Assembly: GCF_005577435.1 (NCBI RefSeq)
Contig: NZ_CP040396.1
Span: 943,501-1,007,500, forward strand
DNA: 64,000 nucleotides
Direction: 5' to 3'
From: Paenibacillus algicola
Lineage (GTDB): Bacteria > Bacillota > Bacilli > Paenibacillales > Paenibacillaceae
Position 1 is the stretch's first letter, and the number at the start of each line of letters is the position of its first letter. The translations under genes and the position numbers were made by a program. The notes beneath the pieces were generated by a model. The model did not search any database. It had not been told where the DNA came from and saw only the letters and a list, made by a program, of their open reading frames with translations. Shown here piece after piece: positions 29,342 through 39,315 of the stretch.

Positions 29342-29567
29342 TGCTATTAAGTTTGTAGCCAAACAAGAAAGAGCTGTTCAGGAACGTATTCGAAAATCGC
29401 TGCTCGGGTTAACTGTTCGGCCGCCAGTTGGTGATATTAGGCCGATGAAAGGCTATGATAAACGGTTTCGACTGCGTGTAGGAAGTTATCGAATATTGTT
29501 CGAAATTAATCATCAAGAACAAGTCATATATATTTTGGCGATCGATAATCGCGGTGACATTTATTGA
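29307..29567 (+). CDS. RelE/ParE-family toxin
   Basis: An 86-residue basic protein: MSLTYQLTLNRDAIKFVAKQ opens the helix-hairpin-strand RelE fold, and the C-terminal part (KGYDKRFRLRVGSYRILFEI and YILAIDNRGDIY) is characteristic. RelE toxins cleave mRNA at the ribosome; ParE types poison gyrase; the sequence alone does not decide. The ATG at 29307 is preferred because GGGAGG precedes it. It overlaps the antitoxin gene by 35 bases. Confidence 0.85.
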   Translation: MSLTYQLTLNRDAIKFVAKQERAVQERIRKSLLGLTVRPPVGDIRPMKGYDKRFRLRVGSYRILFEINHQEQVIYILAIDNRGDIY

Positions 29568-29577
29568 TACAAGGAGA

Positions 29578-29611
29578 ACATCCCCCCAGTGTGCTGGAGG
29601 GGTGTTTTTTT
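29578..29611 (+). terminator. Terminator of the toxin-antitoxin pair
   Basis: CATCCCCCCAG pairs with CTGGAGGGGTG (one wobble and one mismatch) and is followed by TTTTTTT. Confidence 0.85.
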
Positions 29612-29656
29612 GTGCGCTTTGCCTCGCTTGAATCAAAGCGGGGTGTTACGCTTTCC

Positions 29657-29704
29657 GGAACATACATTCGCTGACATACTGCTGCCCAGGGAAGGTTGTA
29701 GAAT
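29657..29704 (+). promoter_or_regulatory. Shared island operator/promoter, site 2 (before the AddB-like gene)
   Basis: GGAAC-ATAC-ATTCG-C-TGACA (29657-29676) is followed after exactly 22 bases by TAGAAT (29699-29704). The gene start lies 23 bases further on. See sites at 27623 and 45066. Confidence 0.65.
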
Positions 29705-29726
29705 AAAGAGAGAAGGAGGCTTGAAC

Positions 29727-32624
29727 ATGGATCTGATCGATCGATTATATCACAAAATCAATGAGACCCCATGGTCTCCGAAAGTGCTGCTGGCCCAATC
29801 CTATGCACAAGGACATCAACTTCTCGAACAGATATGTAAGCGCTACGGGGCTATTTTTAACATAGAAGTACAGACTCCTTGGGGAGTAGTGACGGCAAAT
29901 GCCAAGTCAGAGCTGTTTCGCAGAAAAGTGACTCTCCTTGATGAGGATCAGGTGGTTTGGGTTGTCCGTCAGCTGATGAAGCAGTTAGCTGAGAAGAATC
30001 CGGAAGGTTATATAACAGAATCCTTGCTGAAACCTGGTATTGTAAAACAGGTGAGTTGTGCCATTACCGATATGCGGCTCGCCGGTATTGATTCAGACGA
30101 AGTATGGGTAGAGCACTTCACAAGTCAGCGTAAAGGTGAATATCTCAAGAGACTACTCGCAGCATACGAAGTGTATCTGCTGGAACATGCCAGGACTGAT
30201 TTTGCCGGATTAGCTCCATATCTGAAACCAGGAACGGGCGATAAGCTCTACTTGACGATTGCACCAAGTGGATGGACACAGGTGGAGCAGATTATGATAC
30301 ATAAGCTATCGGCCGGTCAGCTCTGTATTTTGGATGCGGAGGATCCTTTTTACATAAATCAAGATTTCTCGAACAATGGATTTAAGATGTTCCGCGCAGC
30401 CGGAAGTCTAGCGGAAGTCAAAGAGGGATTTCGCAGGATACTATCAGAGCAGGCGCCTCTGGATCGCATGGAAATTATCTTATCTGATTATGAGCAGTAT
30501 GCACCTATCATTCACTCCCATGCCGAAGGACTGGGCATTGCATGTACATTCTCTAACGGGCTGCCGCTAGTATACTGTGCTGCTGGAAAAGCGGCTGCAG
30601 GTATCGTGGACTGGATTGCAGAAGGCTTTCCTGTTCATAGGCTTACAGACATGCTGCGGCACGGATATATCTCGTTTCCAGAGGAACGATGGTCTCGGGC
30701 CGATTGGGTCCGTTTATTAGAAAAGTCCGCGATTGGCTGGAGCAGAGAAAGGTATCTTGCTGTTCTTCGTCCAGAAAGGCTTAGCGAGCAAGATCGGGAG
30801 CAGGGTGCTGTTTTATACAGCCATATGAAAAATTGGTTTGATCGGCTGCCTGAAGGAAATGAATGGGATCCGGTTTTTCTGTTAGGATGGGTATCGGATT
30901 TTGTTCAAAGATATGTGCCAGCACGATCAGTGGATGATGCAGACGTAGGAACCATGCTGACTGAGATGACTAGACGTTACTCCTTAAGTCCTTCTGAACC
31001 TATGCCGATGGACATAGCTGTCCAGTATGTGAAAGAAATGTTAACTGGAATTACTATCCGTTCGGCGGCGGTACCGAAACAGGGTGTCATTCATATCAGT
31101 TCCTTGCAAAATGGTGGATGGAGCGGGAGAGATGTAACTTGGATTGTGGGTATGGATGAGAGAACTTGGAGTATATCCGCGTTGCAGGACCCTCTTCTAT
31201 TGGACCAAGAACGTGAGAAGCTGTCTACACATTTGGAATCTGCCAAGGAACGTGTAAGCAAAATCAGAAGCGAGCGGGAGTCCCGGCTGTCGAACATACG
31301 AGGCAACATATGGCTCAGCTATTCTTCTTATGATGTCGGTGAGCAGAAGAGCACCAGCCCCGCTTTTGAAATGCTTCAGGTTCTGCGGCTGCAATTAGGA
31401 GATATGTCCATAGATTTTGGCACATTGGAGCATTCATTAGGTGAACCTTACAGTGTCATGGATATCATGCATTCAGTGGAGTCATCTGTCCCGTTGGATG
31501 AAGTCGATGCGTGGAGCGGACTGCTGCAGGGAGCAAACTATAACTGCAAAGATGGATGGAACGCGGTGCTTCAAACCTATCCTGCTCTGGCTGCAGGTTA
31601 CCAGGCTCAAACGTCCCGTCAGTATGAGCGGCTGTCTGCTTACGATGGTTGGTTGGAGATCGTACCTTCTTCAGATTTTAGTGACCCGGATGATCCTCCA
31701 CACCGCGATGCGATTAGTGTAAGTCAGTTAGAGAAATATGCGAGCTGTGGGCTGCAGTATTATTTTCACTATGTTTTGAAGCTTCGTCCGAAGGACAATG
31801 TAGAATTCGATCAAATCCGCTGGCTGCAAGCAAGCGAAAGAGGCACCTTGCTGCATGATGTGTTCAGAAGATATTTAGAGGTCGTTACGGATCATGGTGC
31901 GAAAAGGCCCATACATAGCAGAGAACGGTTGGTTGAAATCATGGAATCCGTGATCAGGGAGAATGCGCTGTCCGTTCCTGCTCCTAGTGCACATGTATTC
32001 GCTAAGGAGTGTGAGGAGATTCGTTGTGATGTGGAAATCTTCTATATCCATGAAACAGGCAGAACCGGTCAGCCGAGCTTTTTCGAGCTGGAATTGACCA
32101 ACCTTGATGGAGAGCCCATGGAGATTCATTTGCCGGGCGGAGTTCGCTTTAAGCTGAAAGGTTTCGTCGATAGAGTCGATCGGATCGGTCCCCATGAGTA
32201 CCGAATTACCGATTACAAAACAGGCAGTACAGGGAAGTACAAAGATTCCGAATACTTCTGCGGTGGGACACAGCTGCAGCATGCCATCTATTCGATCGCT
32301 GTAGAGCAGTGGCTTCGCGAAACAGGGAAGGATCCCGAAGCCAAGGTTACAGAGGCGGAATATTATTTCCCAACTGAGCGCGGGCGAGGCGAGAACGTAA
32401 TACGATTGCAGAATCGAAGAGAAGAATTAACCGCCATCATTGCAAAGCTGCTGGATTCCCGGAATCGTGGGGTCTACATTCCGACCAAGGAACCGAAGGT
32501 ATGTCAATGGTGTGACTACCAGGCCGTATGTGGATCTCATTCAGAATGGATGGTGGAGAAACGGGGTTCAGCTGTAAATGTGGATATTCTAAACTCACTG
32601 CTGGAGGTGGAGAGCATTGGCTGA
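29727..32624 (+). CDS. AddB-like PD-(D/E)XK nuclease with Fe-S cysteines
   Basis: A 965-residue protein resembling the AddB/RexB side of helicase-nucleases. The middle has the inactivated helicase-like region (IVGMDERTWS). The C-terminal nuclease domain shows RVDRIGPHEYRITDYKTG, the D...DxK signature. A cysteine at YASCGLQYYF together with CQWCDYQAVC near the C-terminus forms the four-cysteine iron-sulphur staple seen in AddB. No Walker A is evident at the N-terminus, unlike canonical AddB. AGAAGGAGG precedes the ATG at 29727. It overlaps the helicase gene by 8 bases. Shorter than typical AddB (about 1160 aa), so likely an accessory homologue and not the housekeeping enzyme. Confidence 0.83.
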   Translation: MDLIDRLYHKINETPWSPKVLLAQSYAQGHQLLEQICKRYGAIFNIEVQTPWGVVTANAKSELFRRKVTLLDEDQVVWVVRQLMKQLAEKNPEGYITESLLKPGIVKQVSCAITDMRLAGIDSDEVWVEHFTSQRKGEYLKRLLAAYEVYLLEHARTDFAGLAPYLKPGTGDKLYLTIAPSGWTQVEQIMIHKLSAGQLCILDAEDPFYINQDFSNNGFKMFRAAGSLAEVKEGFRRILSEQAPLDRMEIILSDYEQYAPIIHSHAEGLGIACTFSNGLPLVYCAAGKAAAGIVDWIAEGFPVHRLTDMLRHGYISFPEERWSRADWVRLLEKSAIGWSRERYLAVLRPERLSEQDREQGAVLYSHMKNWFDRLPEGNEWDPVFLLGWVSDFVQRYVPARSVDDADVGTMLTEMTRRYSLSPSEPMPMDIAVQYVKEMLTGITIRSAAVPKQGVIHISSLQNGGWSGRDVTWIVGMDERTWSISALQDPLLLDQEREKLSTHLESAKERVSKIRSERESRLSNIRGNIWLSYSSYDVGEQKSTSPAFEMLQVLRLQLGDMSIDFGTLEHSLGEPYSVMDIMHSVESSVPLDEVDAWSGLLQGANYNCKDGWNAVLQTYPALAAGYQAQTSRQYERLSAYDGWLEIVPSSDFSDPDDPPHRDAISVSQLEKYASCGLQYYFHYVLKLRPKDNVEFDQIRWLQASERGTLLHDVFRRYLEVVTDHGAKRPIHSRERLVEIMESVIRENALSVPAPSAHVFAKECEEIRCDVEIFYIHETGRTGQPSFFELELTNLDGEPMEIHLPGGVRFKLKGFVDRVDRIGPHEYRITDYKTGSTGKYKDSEYFCGGTQLQHAIYSIAVEQWLRETGKDPEAKVTEAEYYFPTERGRGENVIRLQNRREELTAIIAKLLDSRNRGVYIPTKEPKVCQWCDYQAVCGSHSEWMVEKRGSAVNVDILNSLLEVESIG

Positions 32625-35600
32625 ACTGCATGTCCTAACTGCACCTGAAGATCAAAGTGACCGTGATCGTATATTAACAGACTTAGATACGACGCTGCTT
32701 GTGGAGGCAGGCGCTGGATCGGGGAAAACGACCAGTTTGGTGGGCAGACTTCTGGCGCTGATCGAGTCCGGTGTTCGTGTCAGTCAGATCGCTGCTATTA
32801 CTTTCACCAACAAAGCTGCCGATGAAATGAAGGAACGCTTCCGGCTGGCGTTGGAGCAAGCCTACCGCGATTCGTCGGAGGCTTCTGTCATTCGCGAGCG
32901 ATTGTCTGAGGCGCTGGAAAATCTGGATCATATCTTTATCGGTACCATACATTCGTTCTGTGGATCGCTGCTGCGGGAGCGTCCCATTGAAGCAGGACTG
33001 GATCCTTCATTTGAAGAAATGGACGAGGAAGAAGATAAACTGTTCCGAGCGGGTTGTTGGGATGATTATATGGCTGAGCTGGATGAAGATGCACAGTTAC
33101 AATACGAAGAGCTGCTGTCCCTGCATGTGGATGTAAACACCCTTCGGGATGTATTTGATCGAGTGTCTTTCTTTACAGATGTGGAGCTTCCTTGCGAGGA
33201 GCGGGAGCAGCCTGACTTTGACCGAATCCGGAATACCCTGATTCCGCTGCTCGAAGCTGCGGCACCTTATATTCCATCGGTAGAGCCCGAGAATGGCTGG
33301 GACGCGGTTCAGAAGCTTGTTCGACAGACACGTCAGAAGATGAGGTATATTGACTTGACAGATGATATGCGCGTTCTTGAGATCGCTAAGGAGTTTGATC
33401 GCAGCCTTGGCGTAACGCTGAATAGATGGACGTCCAAAGAACATGCCCGAGAGATGAAGACGCTGTTTGCCGAATGGCAGATTAATGTGCTGTTTCCGTT
33501 CCTTCAGGAATGGCGTGAATATATGTATCCGAAGCTCATTTCTTTCGTGCAGCCTGCAATGGCTTATTATGAAGCGCGTCGATACGCCGCAGGAAAACTG
33601 AATTTCCAGGACTTACTTATGCAATCTGCCAAGCTTGTGCGGGATAATCAAGAAGTGAGAAACTATTTCGCGGAACGATACCAGAGGCTGCTTGTGGATG
33701 AATTTCAGGATACCGATCCAATCCAAGCTGAATTGATGTTTCTGCTAACAGGGGAAACGGAGGATATCAGGTTCACGAAGCAGTGGCGGAAGCTAACTCC
33801 CCGTCCAGGTTCCTTGTTCGTGGTGGGAGATCCGAAGCAGTCGATTTATCGTTTTCGCAGAGCGGATATTTCGATATATAACGAAGTCAAGGCACGCATA
33901 CAGGAATGCGGTGCGGTGTTAAATCTTTCGTCCAATTTTCGCTCTGTGCCGTCTATTGGGGACTTCGTTAATGGCCAGTTTGTCGATAAGCTGCCATCTT
34001 CGGAGACGGAGTACCAAGCTGCGTTCGTGAAGATGGAGACCCGGGTCTATGATGACAACGGGGGGCCTAAGGCACCACAGGGTATCTATACTCTTCAATA
34101 TCCTAAAATGCCGGGTGGTAAAGCGGTCGTCGCTCAATTCGATGCTGAACAGATTGCGCAGTATATCTCCTGGGCGTGCACGAATGGCAATTTACAGATT
34201 ATCGATCGGAATGGAAGGAACCGGGATGCGGTTCCGAGTGATTTTCTGATTCTGACAAAAACAAAGGATTTCATCCACCTGTACGCAGAACAGTTAGACT
34301 TATTTGGTGTACCGGCTCATACTTCAGGGAGTTCAACCGTCTATGGGGAGCAGTTGGCCCTGCTGCAGCTGATGCGCTGCCTGGAGGATTCAGAAGATAA
34401 ACCCGCTTTGCTTGCGGTGATGCGGGGGATGCTGTTCGGCTTAAGCGACCGGCAGTTGTGGGCATTCAAGAGAGAAGGTCATCGGTTCTCATTATTTAAC
34501 TTGCCAGTGCTGGACGTCTGCGGAGATGAAGCCAAGGCTGTGGTTGCCGTGCTTGCCAAGCTTCAGCGATATAAAGCGTGGGTCCGCACGTTAAGCGCGG
34601 CTGCTGCGTTTAATCAAATCGTGAATGATCTCGGTATTCTGCCCTACGTGTCAACGCTGCCGACAGGCTCTGTTCGTGCAGGGACGTTGGTTCGAATGAT
34701 GCAGATGATGTGCAGTGATCTCGCGGCAAGCTCAAGCTGGACGGAATGGTGCCGGTTGATGGAGCACATGATCTCAGGCCGGGGGATGGAAGCATCCAGT
34801 CTATATGCGGGCGGCCATCAGGCAGTACGTATTATGAACCTGCATAAGGCCAAAGGGCTTGAAGCACCGATAGTGTTCCTGGCCTGCCCCTGCGGAGAGT
34901 CTGATCATGATGCAGCGCAGTATATTGATCGTGCTGCAGAACCCGCCGCTGGTTATTTCACGATAAGCAAGACGATCGGAACATTCAAAAAGGAATTAAT
35001 CGCTCAACCCGCCCGTTGGGGTGAGATGAGCGAGCGCGAGCGTGCTTTCTCAAACGCTGAGAAAGACCGTCTGCTCTATGTCGCGGCAACGCGTCCGAAG
35101 CAGATGCTGATCATCAGCTTATATCCAGATCAACCAGCGAAATGTCCCTGGTCACCTCTCATAGAGGGTTTGTATTCCCTACGCGAGCTTCATGTGCCAG
35201 CAATTAAGCCAGAGCATAAGACCGAGCTAACCAAGGGGCCGGACTTGCAAAACATGGCGGCAGTTCGCAAGCAGAGGCTGGATGCAATGAGTGAACCTAC
35301 ATACGCCGTTGTATCCGTGACCAGCCAGACGAAAGCTGCCGGGAATAAGCCGGAATGGTCCGCAGAAGGCAAAGGACTGGCCTTCGGGAGCGTCGTTCAC
35401 CGGGCTATTGAACTCGTAGGCAAAGGGTTAGCAGAATCGGAAATTGAGGATACCATGTGCTACTTAGCTGATGAGGAGGGCATGGCTGCCGAGCATATAA
35501 GCGAAGCGATTCGGGTTGTAAAAAGCGTGGTCGCCAGCGAATTGTGGCAGCGGAGCTTACGTGCTTCCCGCCGCTTGTTTGAAGTTCCGCTGATGATTCG

Positions 35601-35850
35601 GAAGCGGGCGGATGAGATCAGCGGGCTTACGTATGTTCGTGGCGTCATTGATTTCCTTTTCGAGGAAGAAGATGGCTGGGTGATTCTTGATTTCAAGACG
35701 GATAGTGTAACAGGAGAGAACCTGCAGTCGTTCATAGACTTCTATCGGCCGCAGGTGCAGACATATGCGTCGGAATGGGAGAGGACTTTTGGCTATAGAG
35801 TGAAGGAGGTAGGGTTGTATTTTGTGCAGTTGGGGGTTTGGATTTTGTAA
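32617..35850 (+). CDS. AddA-like UvrD/Rep helicase-nuclease
   Basis: A 1077-residue superfamily 1 helicase. Motif I is EAGAGSGKTTSLV near residue 31, motif II is LLVDEFQDTDPIQ near 363, motif III has VGDPKQSIYRFRRAD, and motif VI is YVAATRPKQ. A C-terminal RecB-type nuclease domain carries GVIDFLFEEE and ILDFKTDS. The TTG start at 32617 lies inside the end of the AddB-like gene with GGAGGTGGAG upstream, giving tight coupling. The pair would process DNA ends. Housekeeping AddAB is expected elsewhere in the genome, so this copy is probably a defence module. Confidence 0.85.
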   Translation: MAELHVLTAPEDQSDRDRILTDLDTTLLVEAGAGSGKTTSLVGRLLALIESGVRVSQIAAITFTNKAADEMKERFRLALEQAYRDSSEASVIRERLSEALENLDHIFIGTIHSFCGSLLRERPIEAGLDPSFEEMDEEEDKLFRAGCWDDYMAELDEDAQLQYEELLSLHVDVNTLRDVFDRVSFFTDVELPCEEREQPDFDRIRNTLIPLLEAAAPYIPSVEPENGWDAVQKLVRQTRQKMRYIDLTDDMRVLEIAKEFDRSLGVTLNRWTSKEHAREMKTLFAEWQINVLFPFLQEWREYMYPKLISFVQPAMAYYEARRYAAGKLNFQDLLMQSAKLVRDNQEVRNYFAERYQRLLVDEFQDTDPIQAELMFLLTGETEDIRFTKQWRKLTPRPGSLFVVGDPKQSIYRFRRADISIYNEVKARIQECGAVLNLSSNFRSVPSIGDFVNGQFVDKLPSSETEYQAAFVKMETRVYDDNGGPKAPQGIYTLQYPKMPGGKAVVAQFDAEQIAQYISWACTNGNLQIIDRNGRNRDAVPSDFLILTKTKDFIHLYAEQLDLFGVPAHTSGSSTVYGEQLALLQLMRCLEDSEDKPALLAVMRGMLFGLSDRQLWAFKREGHRFSLFNLPVLDVCGDEAKAVVAVLAKLQRYKAWVRTLSAAAAFNQIVNDLGILPYVSTLPTGSVRAGTLVRMMQMMCSDLAASSSWTEWCRLMEHMISGRGMEASSLYAGGHQAVRIMNLHKAKGLEAPIVFLACPCGESDHDAAQYIDRAAEPAAGYFTISKTIGTFKKELIAQPARWGEMSERERAFSNAEKDRLLYVAATRPKQMLIISLYPDQPAKCPWSPLIEGLYSLRELHVPAIKPEHKTELTKGPDLQNMAAVRKQRLDAMSEPTYAVVSVTSQTKAAGNKPEWSAEGKGLAFGSVVHRAIELVGKGLAESEIEDTMCYLADEEGMAAEHISEAIRVVKSVVASELWQRSLRASRRLFEVPLMIRKRADEISGLTYVRGVIDFLFEEEDGWVILDFKTDSVTGENLQSFIDFYRPQVQTYASEWERTFGYRVKEVGLYFVQLGVWIL

Positions 35851-36060
35851 AGGAATCATTGCGGCATTAAAGTATGCTAGGCTGAGAATTAGTTCATACT
35901 GCTTAGGCTTAATTTAGTCTTTTATACTAGGCGATACAGTAAATATCAATTTACTAAATAAATCAGCGAATAAGTTGGGTATTCAGAACTAATTCAAAAG
36001 GGATTTTAGGAAGAAATGTCGAATATTAGTTTTACTTAGTCTCGGCACTAGAGGTGAATA
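35851..36060. other. Intergenic region before the type III R-M cluster
   Basis: About 210 AT-rich bases. It must contain the promoter of the following four-gene cluster. A GAAC-TA-ATTC sequence (near 35987-35996) has only 2 bases between its halves and is not a copy of the shared operator. No hairpin or gene is evident. Confidence 0.4.
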
Positions 36061-39000
36061 ATGGAAATTCTAAATAATATTGATCGTTTACTAGGCGATG
36101 ATCTTAAACAATCAATTCGAAAAGGATCTCGATTGTCGATAGCAGCATCTTGCTTTTCGATCTATGCATATGAATCGTTAATGAAAGAGCTTAATCAATT
36201 AGAAGAAGTGCGATTTATCTTCACTTCGCCTACTTTCGTAGCAGATAGCATTAAGAAAGAGAAACGGGAATTCTATATTCCGAAATTGAATCGTGAAAGA
36301 AGCCTTTATGGTACAGAATTTGAAATTCGACTTAAAAACGAAATGACGCTCAAAGCAATTGCAAAGGAATGCAGCGACTGGATTCGTCAGAAAGTTACCT
36401 TTAAGTCGAACCGCACATCTGGTACGATGCAAGGCATGTTGAATTTTCAAACCAACGATGACGATGTCACGTACATGCCGCTTGAAGGGTTTACTACCGT
36501 TGATCTTGGTTATGAAAAAGGCAATGCGCTGTCCAAGATGGTCAACAAGTTCACTGAAGCTCCATTTACTAAAATGTATTTCGATTTATTCGATCAAGTA
36601 TGGAATGACAAAAGTAAGCTTGAAGATGTCACGAATCAAGTAGCTGAGCACATCTCATCTATTTATAAAGAAAACTCACCGGAGTTTATTTATTATGTCA
36701 TCTTATACAATATCTTTAATGAATTCTTGTCTGATATCACTGAAGATATACTACCAAACGAAGCAACAGGATTTAAGGATACAGAAATCTGGAAACGTCT
36801 TTACCATTTTCAGAAGGATGCTGTCTTGGGTGCCATTAATAAGCTTGAGAAATATAATGGCTGTATTCTTGCAGACAGTGTCGGTCTCGGTAAAACATTC
36901 TCTGCTCTCGGAATTATCAAATATTACGAGCTTCGCAACAAGTCGGTCTTGTTGCTGTGTCCGAAGAAGCTTGCAGATAACTGGCTCACGTACAAACAAA
37001 ACGTGACTAATAATATACTGTACACCGATCGTTTGCGATACGATGTGCTTTATCATACGGACATTTCCCGTGAGAGAGGTAAGTCTAATGATATTCCACT
37101 CGATAGACTAAACTGGGGCAACTACGATTTGCTTGTTATCGACGAATCGCATAACTTCCGAAATAACGAAGCAAAGAAAGACAAAGAGACGCGCTATCAA
37201 AAGCTAATGCGGAAAGTGCTTAAAAGTGGTGTTAAAACGAAAGTGTTGATGCTGTCTGCAACGCCGGTGAACAACAAGTTCATGGATCTTCGTAACCAGC
37301 TTGCTCTGGCGTATGAAGGAAATCCTGAAGAAATCAACAACAAGCTTGGCACTGACCGAGGCATCAACGATATCTTCAAAAGGGCTCAGTCTGCATTTAA
37401 TCAGTGGTCTAAGCTGGATGCCGCTGGTCGTACAACCGAGACATTACTTGGGATGCTGGACTTTGACTTTTTTGAGCTCTTGGATAGCCTGACTATCGCT
37501 CGTTCTCGGAAACACATTCAGAAGTATTACAATTCGGAAGAAATCGGTGAATTCCCTAAGCGACTACCACCTATATCCAAGTTTTGTGACCTGACAGACA
37601 GAACAGACGTCATCGGGTATAATGATATCTTTATGGAGTTATCCAAAATTAATTTAGGCATCTATGCTCCGTTCAAATATATCCAACCGAGTCGCTTGCG
37701 GAAGTATGAAGAATTATATGATACCAGCTTGAAGGGTGGAAGCGGAAGTTTTAAACAGTTGGATCGGGAAGGTAGCTTGCAGCTCTTGATGAGGATTAAT
37801 CTGCTCAAACGACTTGAGAGTTCAGTTGAATCTTTCCGATTGACGCTGTCCAAGATTATATCGAAGCTTGGCCAGACACTAGAGAGAATTGAGGCTTACC
37901 AGCAAAGCGGAAAGTCAGATGCAGTCGGATACACTGAGGTTGAAGATGCTAGTCTCGATGATGATGACTGGCTGGATGATGACTTTACCATCGGGAATAC
38001 GATTAAAATAAACCTTTCCGATATGGACGTAATCAGATGGAAAGAAGATTTAATGAACGATTACAATATTCTATCTTCCCTTCATGAGGAGATGCGGAAA
38101 GTAACACCTGAGCATGATCAGAAACTGAATGTCCTGAAACAAGTCATTGATAACAAAATCGGGCAGCAAATCAATCCGGGCAATCGTAAAGTGATCATCT
38201 TTAGTGCCTTCACGGATACAGCGGCATACCTATACAACCATTTATCCGTATACATGAAAACAAAATACAATATCGATTCAGCTAAAATTGTTGGCAGCGA
38301 TGAGAATAAGAACACCGCTGGTCTGAGGAACGACATCAGCACATTGCTTACCTGCTTTTCTCCGCGATCCAAGGAGAAGAAGTTGACAATGCCTGATGTA
38401 AAAGGCGAAATCGACTTACTAATTGCCTCCGATTGCATATCTGAGGGTCAAAATTTACAGGATTGCGATTTCCTAGTTAATTATGATATCCACTGGAATC
38501 CGGTACGGATTATCCAACGATTTGGAAGAATTGACCGGATAGGCTCACAAAACAAATCCATTCAGTTAGTAAACTTCTGGCCTAACATGACGCTGGATGA
38601 ATATATTCAACTGAAAGAACGGGTTGAGAATCGCATGGTGATCATGGATATGACAGCAACCGGTGATGACAATGTCCTGTTTAATCAGTCCAGCGATCTG
38701 GAATATCGGAAGCAGCAGCTTAATCGCTTACAGAAAGAAGTCGTCGATTTGGATGACATGAACACTGGGGTAGCCATAACGGATTTAGGTCTTAATGACT
38801 TTCGTATGGATTTGGTGAACTATGTCAAAGAGAATGGTGAACTCGATACTGTTCTAAGCGGACTGCATACCGTTGTTCCTGCTGATGAAGACAAAGGAGT
38901 AAAGCCCGGCGTCATATTCGTCCTTCGGAATGTAAATGAAGAATTAAACCCGGATAAGCAAAACCGCCTGCATCCTTTCTACCTTGTCTACATGAGTGAC

Positions 39001-39315
39001 GATGGCGAAGTCATAACCAATCATATGGATGTAAAGAAGACGCTCGATGTCCTACGTGCTTTGTGTAGAGGACAAGCAGAACCCGTTCTAGATGCTTGCC
39101 GCAGCTTTAATCAAGCGACCAAAGACGGCAGGAAGATGGATGCCTATTCCATGCTACTGGAGGAAGCGATTCGTTCCATTGTCCAGGTGAAGGAAGAAGG
39201 CGACCTGGATAGCTTGTTCAGTTCTGGAGGCACAACAGCTTTAATTGACTCCGTTAAAGGGCTTGAAGATTTTGAACTCATTACCTTTGTCGTCTTAAGG
39301 CAGGTGGGTGACTGA
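36061..39315 (+). CDS. SNF2/HepA-type helicase with PLD-like N-terminus
   Basis: A 1084-residue protein. The first ~170 residues (opening with SRLSIAASCFSIYAYESLM) resemble the phospholipase-D-like domain found at the start of some defence helicases, although I see no intact HxK catalytic motif. The helicase core has LADSVGLGKTFSALG near residue 275, the DESH box LLVIDESHNFRN near 360, SATPVNNK, and the C-terminal lobe with SDCISEGQNLQ and IIQRFGRIDRIGS. An acidic Asp-rich stretch lies near 630-645. It heads a cluster whose genes overlap or nearly touch: DUF4391, Mod, Res. Probably an accessory translocase for that system. Confidence 0.8.
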   Translation: MEILNNIDRLLGDDLKQSIRKGSRLSIAASCFSIYAYESLMKELNQLEEVRFIFTSPTFVADSIKKEKREFYIPKLNRERSLYGTEFEIRLKNEMTLKAIAKECSDWIRQKVTFKSNRTSGTMQGMLNFQTNDDDVTYMPLEGFTTVDLGYEKGNALSKMVNKFTEAPFTKMYFDLFDQVWNDKSKLEDVTNQVAEHISSIYKENSPEFIYYVILYNIFNEFLSDITEDILPNEATGFKDTEIWKRLYHFQKDAVLGAINKLEKYNGCILADSVGLGKTFSALGIIKYYELRNKSVLLLCPKKLADNWLTYKQNVTNNILYTDRLRYDVLYHTDISRERGKSNDIPLDRLNWGNYDLLVIDESHNFRNNEAKKDKETRYQKLMRKVLKSGVKTKVLMLSATPVNNKFMDLRNQLALAYEGNPEEINNKLGTDRGINDIFKRAQSAFNQWSKLDAAGRTTETLLGMLDFDFFELLDSLTIARSRKHIQKYYNSEEIGEFPKRLPPISKFCDLTDRTDVIGYNDIFMELSKINLGIYAPFKYIQPSRLRKYEELYDTSLKGGSGSFKQLDREGSLQLLMRINLLKRLESSVESFRLTLSKIISKLGQTLERIEAYQQSGKSDAVGYTEVEDASLDDDDWLDDDFTIGNTIKINLSDMDVIRWKEDLMNDYNILSSLHEEMRKVTPEHDQKLNVLKQVIDNKIGQQINPGNRKVIIFSAFTDTAAYLYNHLSVYMKTKYNIDSAKIVGSDENKNTAGLRNDISTLLTCFSPRSKEKKLTMPDVKGEIDLLIASDCISEGQNLQDCDFLVNYDIHWNPVRIIQRFGRIDRIGSQNKSIQLVNFWPNMTLDEYIQLKERVENRMVIMDMTATGDDNVLFNQSSDLEYRKQQLNRLQKEVVDLDDMNTGVAITDLGLNDFRMDLVNYVKENGELDTVLSGLHTVVPADEDKGVKPGVIFVLRNVNEELNPDKQNRLHPFYLVYMSDDGEVITNHMDVKKTLDVLRALCRGQAEPVLDACRSFNQATKDGRKMDAYSMLLEEAIRSIVQVKEEGDLDSLFSSGGTTALIDSVKGLEDFELITFVVLRQVGD

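Noticed and set aside
35985..35998. A fourth copy of the shared operator before the type III cluster
   Set aside because: GAAC and ATTC are separated by 2 bases instead of 4, and the TGACA and downstream hexamer are missing.
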